Positions 28,701 to 43,100 of a DNA stretch of 64,000 bases are shown piece by piece. Position 1 is the stretch's first letter. Each line of letters begins with the position of its first letter. The position numbers were made by a program, and so were the translations under genes. The stretch is from Heterobilharzia americana (Eukaryota > Platyhelminthes > Trematoda > Strigeidida > Schistosomatidae): the NCBI GenBank assembly GCA_944470555.2, contig OX104132.1:17493755-17557754 (forward strand), in the 5' to 3' direction. The notes below the pieces were generated by a model. The model made no database searches. It was not told the DNA's origin and worked only from the letters and a program-made list of their open reading frames with translations.

Positions 28701-31700
28701 AATGCTCGTCACAAGCGAATGTAAGCACACTTCAGGTATTCCGATATCAATATATGGTAGTTTAAGGAATTAGAATCCTTCACTGTTGGTGCACACTAGA
28801 CCTTTATATGACTATAATTATTTTCATATTGCTTTTATCGCCTAACACAGGAGATGAAAGATAGGGCTAAACTTAAATAAAGAGCTTGTTTATGTAGATT
28901 TCTGAGAAATTTCTGCACCTGTTCAATGTTTCCTTACTTGAAGATTGTGTTTACAACATATGGAAGATCTAATGCACATATAAGTCTACAAGTTGATGTG
29001 GCCTGTGAAGGAGGTATTTCCGATGAAAAGAAAGCAGGATATAAGATTAAAGTATGAAAATGGTATGATTCCTGTAATCAGTTGTGCTTATTTGTTAAAC
29101 ATTATGAACCTGCTATCTTGAACGTAAATACTGCCTCGAAGAGACAGATGTATCGATTAACCACATAGTAAGAACAAGTGTATAATTCTTAATCAAATAG
29201 GTAAATTTTTTGGAAAATTATCCACTTTATGAATATATATATATATATATATATATAAAGTTTTATATTTGAAATAGTTCTCCCTCATTTCTGAATGATG
29301 ATGTATTCTGTTCTTCGCAAGCTGTTATTCTTTGGTATCCCAGCTTTTTAATTTTCGATTGCAACCATGGCTGTCAGTAATTTTCAGGTTTCATCATTGT
29401 ACAGGAAGTGTTTTTTTTCTGAGTTAGTGTAGGTACACTTGTTACTACAAGTTATGTTGACTATTTTCTCTTTTGATTCCACTAGATCTTTTACGGATGG
29501 TCGATGGTATAAATTCAATGATCAGCATGTTATTCCAACAAATCTAGAGGCACTGGAAGCCACCTTTGGTACTACTCAATCAACGTATCTTAGTCATTCA
29601 AATGCTTATTTTCTGATGTATCGACGTGTTGATCCAGAGTTGAATGAAACATTTCTAAACTCAGAGGATTTTCCAGAGCATATTAAACAAATGGTTAGTA
29701 CTCCTATTGTATTATATATCCGTTGATTCAGTTTACTGGTATTTGGAGCTCTGTTGTTCAGTGTTCTTAACATGTATGGAAATATCTGTGACATTGGGTC
29801 ATCATTTTGATACATTTAAACAGGTTCTTAGTGAATACACCATTTGATATCATGTAGAATTACTGTGGTGCTGAACAGTAAGTACGTTGTTCTGTCAGGT
29901 AACGTCACACTTGAATCAGGCTATGCTATATTGATCATCCTGCCTTCAAGTCGTTGAAATAAAATCTTATTTAACAAGAAAAAACACATAGAAATAGTCC
30001 ATAACTCATACCGAAATCCTTCAAATTATTTTCAAACGGTGCTTAGTGATGTAAACATTTATGGGATTGAAAGTTCCTCAAGATTATTTGTTACTGACAG
30101 ACTTAAGTAGTGCCTACAACTTGATCATTTAATACGAAATAGATGCAAGACTGAACAATTGTATTGCAACTTAACGTGGTACAGATTTTTTTGTGTACTA
30201 GGGTATTTACCACACTTTCTTTGAGAGTGGATATTAATCAGCTATCCAGGAGGAAATAGATGGAGTTGAATTTGAAAATGGAATAGTCAATCTGTGAATG
30301 AATTCCACACTTACTGTTGAATCATGCTTATTTCAGCACTATTGATAGTATCCTAACAGTGATAGAGAGGGGTTCCACTTTCTGATTGTTTACTGTTTTA
30401 TGACTTGATTTCCAAGTTTTATATTTCAAAAGGCTAAGAGTTTACACTTCAAAGCCAACTGTCTTAAACTCTTATTTATGAACAATGCAAGAACAAAAAC
30501 ATTTGCAGAATAAAATGAGCTCATTTTATTTCATGACCTTTGATCAGCTGCAAACAGCCTACAACTGAAATGAAATATTAGTAGTAATAATGGCGTAACA
30601 TACTTAAACACGCAGAAATAAATGGAGGTTTGAAATCCATGATTAACAATAAGGTAGTAAGTCAAGGAAACACAAGATTAGCAGTTGCAAATCTTAGTCA
30701 AAATCAAGAGCTATCTATATCTCATGAGATAGAAAATTCTGGAGCTGTGGAGTGAGGGGACAACAGACGAAAATCAGTGTAAAAGAAGAGATTGTTTAAA
30801 AGCCTATAGGTTACGTAATTACTTGAAAAGTCCGGAAATCGTTAAGTGATTAATAGTAAGTAATTAATGAGGAGACGATGCAATCAAAAGAAAAGGGAAG
30901 ACTATATATATACACATGCCAAGGATCATATACAGTTACCAGGGTAAAGAAAGGTTAATTACAGTCTCCTTCTGAGTACATAGGTCAGTTTGAAAATGTT
31001 TGATAGCGAGAGCTTCCGCAAACCGTAATAAGCATGGTGTTCTTTGTTTGTTGATTATCATGAAGGATCATTTATTATTACTATTTTTCCCTTGGGTTCC
31101 TAGTGGAACATAGGGATTCTGTAGCACGCCTCCGTTGCAGTCCATTGAACCTGGTGCCACGACTGCCCACAACCTTTCATTTCTCCCTCACATGATCTCC
31201 ATGTCACCCTCGCCTCGCACGCCCAACTTGTCGTTTCCCCTTTGGATTCCACTCCACGGTCTGGCCTGACGCGTGATATACCCAATCGGCCTTCTCAGTG
31301 TATCCCCAATCCATCTCCACTTCCTTCCACTGCATATCTGTTGGGTGATAGGTTCTTGCTTCGTTGGTTCGTTGCCAGCCAGTCAGAGTTCCTTGTTGCT
31401 TATTCTCATTATTCTGGCCATCTGAACTTCAGCATCGAGTGAGCGTAGACAGTCGTTGATGAATATCTGTAGTTAGTTGAAAATGCTTTTGCTGACGCGC
31501 CAAGTTTCTCAACCATATAGCAGCACTGACTTGACTGACATTAGTGTTGAAAATCTGGATGTTGTTCACGCTTTATGCTGAGTGCAGTGCAGAAGATCTC
31601 CACATTGGTTTCAAGTTAATGAATGCCTGTCTTTCCGATCCTGGCTTTGACATCCTAATCTGTGCCGCCGCCGCCGCCTGTAGTTGAAACAGTGCTGCCT

Positions 31701-33604
31701 AGATAGGTGAAAGAGACTGCTGCCATTAGGTTTCTCTCGTTAATGGTGATTGGAGCTTGTTGTTGTTGGTGGTGGTGGTTGGGTATCTTCATCACCTCTG
31801 TCTTCTCTACATTCATTTGAAGTACCGTTTTCGCTGCCCTGCCTCGCCTCTTCTGTCAACTTGTTAGTTTTCGCTTGTAGATCTTCGAGTTTGTGCTACA
31901 AGACATTAGACAAAAATCATCATCGGTGAAATCCAAATCTTCTAGGCTCTTTTCAACGATCAAGCCAGCGTGTGTCCATCTTCTCACAGCTCCTCACTGT
32001 TTGCTGCATGATCCAGTCCAGTCGACCAACAATCAGAAAGATCATGGGTTATAGTAGACGGCAGCCTTGTCTTATTCCTGTCTTCACTTCAAAGGCGTCA
32101 CTGAGCTTTCCATTGTGGATCACTTGGCGTGTGGCGTCTTCATATAGCTATTGAATGAGGTTGAGGATTGGGTAACATCTAATTGATGTCTTGTTTTCAT
32201 GAGATGTCTGGCGATTGCACTTGTGAAGACTTTGCTACCACACTGATTTTTCGGAATATGCTTATAAAATCGAGTGGACGCCCTTCTTTCAGTCCGTCCC
32301 ATGTACTATCTTCCACAAGCATAGGTGAATTGATGTATGCAGTTGAAGGTGACGTGAGACGGTTATTTGTCTACTTTCGACTGTTATTAAGCATAATGTA
32401 TTACAAACTAAGATCAGTTTGGCAGCAGGAAAGCTCTTTCTCAGCGCAGCTTTTATTCTTCTAACTATTCTTTCAGACCTCTCATCATCTTTGAATGCTA
32501 AGCAAAGGAAAACAGACTTTATCTCAGCAGTTGGATGTTTTGGTCTCTCAATGAATTCTTTTATATGCTTCATGATGAATTTCTCCGGATATCCATTCTC
32601 TATAAGAGCCTTCTCAGTTATCCCAAATTCTTCTTGTTTATCTTAAGAGCACTGCGTTTTTATTCTAGTGAATAGCGTCCTGAATCATGACGAATATCTG
32701 TGACTGTAACTGCTTAGGTTATTACCCCGTCCCAAAAGTTTAATAAACCTTGAAAAATTCCACACTATTCTGCTCATAATGAGAAAAGGAAGGATTTTCT
32801 ACATGTTTACCCGCTAGAGATCAGAAAATAATTGTTAGGGATGCCTATATCCCTTATATTCCATACTTTATAGTTTGAGTATATTTGAACTTTTACTTCG
32901 CGCTCTTTTTCCCGTGTATGAGTCATATTTGGTATGAACCGCTAACATTCTGATTAGCTCCTGCCTCTTTAAATATACTAATTATTCGTTATCTCTCAAG
33001 GTTACTGTAAACTTTATAAATAGGATCCATTTTCACTAATAAATCTTTTCAATCCGAGATATTATGAATTTATCTGATTAACAGTTTTTTTGATTTCTCT
33101 TTGGGAATCACTCGGGTTGTTATAGTCTCAACCCTCGACTATCAGTCGTTAAGTATTTTCGTTCGTTCTCACAACTCCACACCATAACAATAGTCTATTT
33201 ACTTCTGATTGATTCTCTCAAAGATGATAGCAAAGTTTATTAGTTAGTTTAGGAACAAATTCTTATTTACCTATTTTGAAATAGGGATTGCTAAGCTGGT
33301 CTCTTCAATTCATTACCGTTTTTTGCTACACTGATGTTAATGATTTATTTGTATAACTCCAGTCACCACTTTTATATAGCTTCTGTAGTGTCAATTGTTA
33401 TATTCCTATGGGATTATCATATATAAAGACGCTTGTACAAATGCCTTCAGATTCCACTCGTAATGGCCGGTCAGTTCCTCCGTAGTGGGAAAGGCGGTAA
33501 TGAAACAGAAACAGTTTAGTCTATTTCAGGCCTTTTTTAATTTTTAAATCCTATTGAGATTTATTATCTCTGCAACTAACCTAATACTTATATGCTGATT
33601 CACA

Positions 33605-33665
<61 letters not shown>

Positions 33666-36600
33666 TCCTGTCGTTATGTTCGATAGTAATAATTTTTATT
33701 TCTTTACACAGATACAAGAACTACATGAAGAGGAAAAAGACGCCGCTGAAAAAAAGGAAAGAGAGTTAATGATGTGTAATGTATGTAGTATGTTCAACTC
33801 TTTCATTTTAATTTACTTAAAAGCACTCCGTATGCAGTGTGATCACTCTGATATTGGTCACTTCTTTATAAGTATTCGATTATAGCTAGATGATATGACG
33901 CTATAAATCAAGAGTGTGATAGGCCTAAACGTGTCTGACTGCACCGTTTTGAGTTGTTTCCTCAGCTGACCACTCACAAGATAACACACTATCTAGTGTG
34001 TTAGTTAGTTAAAGGCATTTAGCAGAAAACTCTAGATCTAGGTTTCGTGTTTGTTGGCTCTCATCAGCAAGGCGTATCTGCAACCTCGACGGAACTGATG
34101 CCCCTCCCCCCTTGAGACTCAAACCCACGTCACCCAGTGTGGCATTCAGCGACGTTATCACCAAGCTGCTCGGGCCTCAAATGACTTCCTGTGGGACTTG
34201 ATTACATGCAGTGATTAGTCACTAAAGCGCAACCAATCTTTTGTTATCTAGTCCTGTTTGCTGACTGAATTCTAGCGATCATGTTTGCAATGTGGTCACC
34301 AAGCTATAGAAGGCTCCCTATCGTAGTGCACTTTAATGGATATTATTTGGTGTAACGCATAGGTTTGAATCTCTTAGGGGATATCAGTACCCCCAAGATT
34401 GCAGATACACCTTGCTGGCAAGATGTAAGTCCAAGGCTTTCTGTCGATTAAAAAAAAGCATATTTGAGTGACCGTCGTAGTAATACACTTGATGCTTCTT
34501 TCTTGCTGGTGATAAGTTATCATTACTAGGTTTTAGTTTGAGAAAAATAGCATTCATAACCTTCTGTACTGCATAACTTTGCTTATCTATGTTTTGCATT
34601 TTCTATTCCTATGCTGTTCATCTAAAATTGAATAGTTAACGCCAAGAAAGTTTCATTATGATCACCTGAACTACTTGTTGGTAGTTATATCATGCCTTTC
34701 TTCTTCGTTTTCAGTTTCGATACATTCATTACATTGTAAGCCATAGGTACAAATATACCATTTTGTGTTACTCATGTGCTATTTGAGACTAATTTCACAA
34801 CTTTGAGTATCATTATATAATTGGCAGTATGTATACTTCACAAAAGTGAATTATAGATTTTGATTTGAATATAAAGTTAACTACAACATGGCACTGAGAG
34901 ATGTCACACCAGTAACAGTTTACGCTAGATTTACTACGAAATATCGCTGATGATCCACGACATAGATGCCTCGTTGGAAAAATAATGCCACTCAGCAACC
35001 CGGTACAAATTTATGTCATGAGCAACACTTAAAGGTTTAATGAAACTACTTGCTTGGCTAGGTCTTGGAGTGGGATTTTAAACTGAAACCTAGTGCTTGA
35101 AAGGTGAGTGTCTAAACCAATCCGTTATTAGACACTCACCTCATTCTGTCCATTTTGGTTCTAGTAACTTTAGTGATATTTGGTAAACTTCATGTTTGGT
35201 GAAATGATCTATAACTTGGGATGTGAACTTATATATACGCTTGCTGACTTGTCTTTTTTTCGGGTTAAAATAAACTTCATGACTGTGGATAAGTCATCTA
35301 GTGTCAATGATCAACCATTGAATCCATTGTAATCTACTCTGCCTAGTTCAACTTTGTGAAACCTTATAGTACTATCAATCTGTGTGAACAGGTGCATTTG
35401 TTACATATCTTGTCAAGAAGCTGTTGATGATTTTGAACTGTTATCCTTTTGTTAGTATATTTCAAACGGATACTATTCCGAGTAGGTTAACATCACAAAG
35501 TGATGTTAACCAAAAGAAATCGCTTAGTATCAAGAAGAGCTAATTAATTTCAAGTTTAGGACTCTTCAGCTAGTAGTCACTCACAAGCCAAGGTTTGCGA
35601 GATATTACGGTGAAGACTTTACCATTCATTCACTTCTCTTCCTCAGGTTCGATTTCATATGGTGTTGCAAGACACTCTGAACTTCTATGAAACAGCTGTC
35701 TCATGTTGTGATTTCAATGCTCATATAACTAAACCCAATATACTATCAAAACTATCCTCAATTCCTTAAAAACCACTAATTTGAATAGTGTTCAACCAAA
35801 TTTTTTTAACATATGCATATATAGTAGTACACACATTTGTTGCCTAACACTATGGTAACTTAATATTACAGGCTGTTTTCGAAGTAAACGCTTCACATAA
35901 ACTCATACCGGCATTTCCATAATTGTGCATTCTCATCCTTCTAAGTGTTAGTTTAAACATTGCGATAAAGTGGCCAAGGTGTTGTAAAACCATCTACTAT
36001 CTTTGCGTTGTATCAATGATAGAATAGTCAGCCAAAAGTTATCACCTAGTCTTTCTCATCGATATGTCTGAAGGTCCACACTTTGATCGCTAGTTGGGTA
36101 ACCAGTGTACACATTTGTATAAAATGTTAGTCGAAGTCCATCGATCGAACAGTGCCTTTCATTCTGTTGCATTATTTAAAGTTCGACTAAAGCAGTCTAT
36201 AAACTTATCTGTGTCCATGATCCTTTCTCTTAAGATCTTCGATACTTGTAATTCCCCGTTGTTATACAGGGCCGAATTGCTCGACCTCTGTTGACAGATG
36301 GGTTCCTATACAGATGCTTCTGTACTGTCGGATATTCATGATGTTGTATTCATCTTGGTGACTAGCAGTGGGATCCAAGACTTGCCTTTTATCCCATCTG
36401 TATAGGAGCCCATCTACCAACAGAGGTTGAGCAATTCAACACTGTATAGCAATCACGGACAGCTGCTATTTTGACGTGCTGGTCGGGGTTGTATATGTAA
36501 ATCATGATGACCTAATGTGCTGTGCTGATGGAGCACTTGTTCCCTGGGGGTCCTACCACGCCAGATAGTGATTAGACAAAAAACAGTTACCCTTGTCATG

Positions 36601-39600
36601 TTCTTAAACAATGAAATGATGCATTATGATAGCTTAGATCAGTCATCAGTGGTTAGTGGTAATCCAAAACCACAGGACATATGTCTAACTACATATCCCA
36701 TTCTACAAACCAGTTATCGTGGCATCAAAAAGGCCGTGTATGACCGGCCTCTACCAGATATCCCCTGGGCTCTGCGATCATGCACTAATCCCTTTTTTTC
36801 AGGTCCTTCAAGAAAACCTAGCCTTCCACAGTGTAAGCAGCCGGGAAGTGTCAACCGCCCTCACAACTCTCCCAGCACTCAAGTTCCCTCAGACCACTGT
36901 CCACCTCTCCCATCCTTACCCTATCTTCCTCCACCTCGGTTAACAATCCTACATCGTCTTTAATTTATTTCTACCTCTGAAGCTTTCGACAACGATCTGA
37001 GGTCACAGAACAGCATCCTTGGTCTCCTTAAACCACGCTCCAAATTGCACATTGGAACTTTCAATGTCCACACCCTCCATCGAATTGACCAACAAGCCTC
37101 ATTGGCCAAAACTCTAGCAACTCGGGCCATGGGTATGTGCTGTGTTTGTGAGACACGTATACAGGACCAAAATGTAGTTATTCACTTAACTTCTTCTGGC
37201 CAATATGGAGAATTCGCAAGATTGATCAGCTCTCGCGGTCTTGCAGGTGTAGACAGCATTAAGAACTAAGGCAGAAAGCTAACTACTAGACTGGATCCCA
37301 GTTCATAGTCGCCTATGCGCTATCCGACTGAACAGCACAGTGCGAACCAAAAGGAATAGTGAAACTCGCCGTTTTCTCTTTGTAATATCTACTTGTGCAC
37401 CCACCTTCGGATGAAGTGAAGGATGAGTTCTACCGTAAACTATCTAGCCTCCTTCTGAAAGCCAAACGTTCAGATATTGTTATTCTTGCAGGTGATTTCA
37501 ATGCATAAGCGGGTTGGCTGTCAAGCAGAAAAGCACTTAGGTGGCACCTTCCGAATCTCGACTAAACGAACAGATAACGGTGATCGCCTACTACAGCTGT
37601 GCTCAGATAACCGCATAATTTTAGCTAGCATAAACTTCAGACATTTTGACGTGAAGTGTGAAACATACCTGTAAGTAAATAAGCTGATATCTCGTTATTG
37701 AGTTATTCTTGGTACTGTAATTATGTGTTGTTAGATGGCGGGTGACATTTTGTTGACTGGTGTAGAGTATCAAAAGTAACTGATACCAGATTCTCTGTTG
37801 TGTGGTCTTATTGAAAATATTCCTGTACACTCGATGGAATATTTCAGTTTAATGCAATATTGCTTTAATAACAATAAATATTACATCCACACATCTCTAG
37901 GTAAAAGTTTTGAATTAATCAAATAGCATTTATGGTTCTTAACACTACTCTGTCGATCAAGATCAAAGCATCTAATGTAGTTTGATCTATATGTAATACT
38001 TTAGTGCATAATGGTGTATCAAATTACTGAGTTGTACCTGCGTTATCACATGAAATCGTTCATAGCATAGTTGTTGTGTGTTTTCTTTGCTTCTGAATAT
38101 GATTTTCAAGTTAGGCGTTACTAATTTTTTTTTCTGTCTACTTAGTTTGAAGCCTACACACGATGTCCAACGGAACAGGCGATCATTCATGCAGACGTAA
38201 CGCTTTATAAGAATCAGTCATTATCAGAGGCAACAGATATTATCCGAAGAGTAAGTATACCGACTTAATGGTTGTACAGAATTCATATTGTATCTTTCTG
38301 TTGCAAATATATATTTATACTGGGTGATGATTGAGGGTGAAGTAAAAATTTGGACCGCCACTGGATACCAACCAGCAACCGAAGGGTTTCCGGCACGATG
38401 CCCTGCCGACTGAGCTACGAATACACACGGTAGTCGGGCAAAACCCTTGGTGATTAATGTGATATGAAAATCTGGTCAGTAATCGGACCTCGTAGCTCGG
38501 TTGATAGAGCATCGCCCTGGAAACCCGGCGGTGGCTGATTTAAATCCGGCCGCAGTTCAGATTTCCATTTCACCCTCAAACATTACCCAGTATCAATTTT
38601 AGTCTGTTAAACTTCAGCTATCTCACATAGTCAAAATGATAAAATATATATTCAGTTATGTTTTTTATATCCTTGTTTATGTAAAGTACTATTGAATGCT
38701 TACTCATTTCATAGCTTCATGTTTTTAATATTCCCCATCATCTTGAGAAGTCGACAGTGCGTTAGCAGGTTAACATGTGTCGACAAAGGTTGATGACCAG
38801 ATGTCTTGTTAATTTTTTATTTATTCATTCATCTTATCGTTCTTGCTGTCTGGTAAACATTAGTGAATAAAACAAAAAGGTGTCTGTGATGGCTTCATTC
38901 ACCAACCTATTCCCACATGACACATTCCACCTTTGTCAGTGATTTTATTAGATCCTAGCAGGTAACGAGAATCTTGTCCATTTTGCAGGCTTGTGGGCAG
39001 TCGATTAATTTCAAAGCAGTTTTCATCATACTGATATCGACCAGAGAACTGCTGAAAAACTGAAAGCGATGAACGTATGTTTCTTCCTAGTCTGGGATTC
39101 CTCAGCAGCGCACACACACGACTCAGCAAGAAATCGAATCCAGAATCATGAGGTCTCACGGCCTGCAGTTCGTTCTGTCCTGTTGTACGACTGTAAGATT
39201 TGGCCGTTAAAAGTAGAAGACATGAAGCGATTACAGGTATTTGATCACATGTGTTTTCCTGGCATTAATCACCTTTGGTGGAACTACCGTGTGAGCAATG
39301 TTGAGGTCAGCCAAAAGGTACTAGGCAAGATAGGTAAATCGATTGAAGAGATTGTGAACGTTAGTCAACTGAGATGGTTTGAACATGTACTGTGCATGCC
39401 GATTCGCTCCCTACCTTCACGTACCATAGTTGAGGAACTCAGATTAGAATGGAATAGGGTTTAGGGCGGACATACGAAGACGTGGTACAAGTCGATGAAG
39501 TCCCTGTTGGCTTGAGGCGTGTGGGGAGATGTTGACTGCCTTGTTAGGGTCCTCGAGATGAAAGGAATCAGTAATTGGGGACTGCTGGTGAGATAATTGA

Positions 39601-40135
39601 AGGTCGGTCACAATGGCGCAGATATATTCACTCGTTGACATCTAAAACTTGAATATTTACATTGACCTTTATCTTCAGATTGTTTATTCTTTCACACAAC
39701 TTTGTCTACTTTGATATCACTCCTTTCCTATCGTATTACTGCGAAGTGTGGCAACTCGAACCGATGAACTTGTGTGTGAAGTTCTACATTGATTTCGCCA
39801 GTCAGTCTCACGGTGAGCAGCATGTTGCCATTCAACCATTGGTTCAGAATTCAAATAACCCACGTTTTCCATTTCCTGTCAATTCGTCATTTAGCACAAT
39901 CATTTTTGAACGTTACCGACTAGTATTTATCTGTCACATTCGACTTGATTGACCTCACAGGTGAACTTGACGATCTTGGATTCGATCTCTCAGTCGGAAA
40001 CTAGAATGAAACCCCCTGTCCAATGCTTCCACTTTTCGGATGACTCTCTGATTGATATTGATCTTTGGTGCAAATCCCTCTATCAATATTATCTGTTCAG
40101 CTGTGACAAATTTACTGAAATCTTTACCTCGCTAG

Positions 40136-40169
<34 letters not shown>

Positions 40170-43100
40170 TGATATTTCATAGAACGTTACAGTACACTTC
40201 TGTTTCTCATACTTTTTATCCGCTGCCTTATTAATAATTATTTTGTGTATTTCATTTTACGTACACGTTCAAGTAGATTATCAATATTAGGTACTTTGTT
40301 ATAAATACTCTTGTACCATTGGAAACCAAATCATGTGCGCTTGGTTATGCTGAATACCCGGTTCAGTTCAAAAAATTCTATTAACAATTACTTCAGTGTA
40401 TGTTTGTCGCATTTTTTAAATATTTTTTTCTCCTCAATTTTAACAGATATTGTTACCAAGATTGAACAATGAACCCACTACAGCATTTCGCATTGTTCAG
40501 TATCATGGTTCAGATGAAACATTGGGCAAATCGGCTGAATATGTATTGCACACGCGATCTCGATCACTTTCATATAATAATGTAAGTCATACTGGGTTTT
40601 TTTCCTGCTTCTTGTTTGTCTTTTGAAAGCTGCACACTGTGAAATCTTGGGCAGTGATACTACTGCTTGTTGGTTTCGAAATATAAATGCCGAATTCAAT
40701 CAAAGTCATTTTGGGGGTCACGGGTCCTGCTTTACCTACCTAGGTTTGGGGGGCTAAGTAGTGCCACTAGCCTCCACACAATAGGTGTAGCTCATTGCAT
40801 GCTGCACTGACGTGTGCAAGATACCTGAGTGCGTTGAAATTTTTGTTTATGCAGGAATACATTTCTCATGAATATCATCGTTTCACAAAGATTTGATACT
40901 TACATGCTGTTGAGTGTTTACAGTAACAATGGGTTATCTATCCACCTTCCCTAGAATCAGACTGAAACTAGGGTATCAGTGATAAAAATCAATAATCATT
41001 TCCCTACTGAAACCACCCCTCCTATTGTTTTTTTAAAAAGGTTACACAATTTTTTTAAGGTAATTGTATCTAGTCACTTCAGCTACTATCTATCTATAAA
41101 TGTTCAACTGCATCTGAGCGGTATAGTCAGTAATTGAATCCGTCAACCAACGCAACTTTAGCTACGAACTTCTAACCTGATGACTTATAAATACCACAAT
41201 GCCAATGTTGACATGAGATGAATGCCACTGAGAAATGAATGTGGTAGTTTCATTATCAAAACACAACGATTATTTATGCTTTCTACTGTCAAATTCGTGG
41301 TTGAATTATTTATCCCCATTGGCAAGTAGTTGATAGTTACTGCCTCGCTTTGTTTTAGCTTTGGGAATTTACTCGAAAGGAATTGACTACTTAATCTACC
41401 TTAACACCAGGGACAACTTTGAATACGTAACTAGAGTGTCATTGTTCTGATTTCCTTGGTAAGATATAGCCAAGTAGCTGTTATTACTATTTGTTGACAT
41501 ACTTGTTATTCTCCGTTGTTTTGTTGGAAGTAGCTATCGTTCCTCCGTGACATAGTGGACAACGTCTTGGCGTTTGAAGCGATGAGTACGAGGTTTGAGT
41601 CCCAGTGGGAACAACATCACTGGGGTGCCGGTACGTTCAGCTGATGAGTCCCAAATAGGACGAAACGTGCTTCCTGGATTCTTCTGCTAGCCACAACCAA
41701 CCAAATTATCATAAGTAGCTGTTAATTAAAATATCATTTGCGCACATTAAGAGTCGTTTCGTGTGTATATGTGTGTGTCTTTTTCTAGCAATGCTGAAGG
41801 CAAATAAACATTTAAATAGTTACAAAGCCGTTTTGACTACATCAACAAATCAAGTTTATGTAACGTTCATACAGTATAAACTGACAATGAAAACACAATA
41901 CTCCTGACATGTTACACAATACTAGTATGATTAGTCACTTTATGGTGTTTTTATGTATATTTCTTCATTATAACAGGGTTTTCAGTTTTATAATGAAGAA
42001 TTCCGAGATTCAGACTCATCAACATCATCTATGAACACAGTTACTGTTGGTGAATTCTCAGATAATAAGCGTTTCTATCCTTTTTGCCTATGGCTTGAAC
42101 ACCGTATAAATGTTCCTGGATCAATTAGACATTTTTTCCCATGTACATCTCAAGAAATTTCTCATCAATGGCGAACTTATGAACCTGGAGGTAAACCTTT
42201 TAGCTTTATTATTATTACTACTATTATTATTACCACTATTATTACTATTATTATTATTATCATTAGATTCATCTGTACAGTACCAATATGTGTTGACTAA
42301 TTCCTTTAACTTTCAATATTTGCATGCTTAAAAATATTTGAACATAGAGTATTCTCTTCAGTGAATTATCATCAAATTCCACAGTTTAAAAAAATTGAAT
42401 TGTACGGCGTAAAACAACAGAATACATTTTCAAAGTGGAATTTGAGTTCGAGACTATAAGGAAATCGACTTTTCGCTTTAAGTTTGCCACTATTCGAATG
42501 ATTTGTAATCCAAATGAGAAATGTGATAGTTAAAGAAAAGGCAATAAATAAGGAAGACACGTTTATTGAAGGCCATGTGGAATGAATAACTTTCTGAATG
42601 CAAAGTTCAGGTTTGATCAATTTTATTTCTATAGCCTTGGTTGTGCCTGAGCAAACGTTGGCAGGTTACACGTCTTATTATTTTCGATACATGATATATG
42701 ATATTAAAAGCTTTGTTAGTATCTATATGATGCCCTGTGCGTTACTAGGTGCGTTAAAGATGGAACTGTTCACCACATTCACTTCGCCTTTTTTTGAATC
42801 AAGTTGGTAAATGTCGTCAATTATTTTTTTGGTGACATACCTTCACAAACTGTGAATAAAATTAAAGATTAAGAAATGACTAGACAGTATATCGAATGCA
42901 TATCTTATTTCGTGAAGCACTACGGAACGTTTTGTTCTTATGTGAAACACTTTACCGTAGTTGTATTATCCTTACTAATGCAACAGTTTTGATTACGTCA
43001 TGACATATTCCGATTTTCTTTTCCTTTCCTTCATCCACAATCTTAAGTTGGTATTCACCTTGGACTGACATCAGTTAGAGGAGCATTGGAAACCTGAGAA

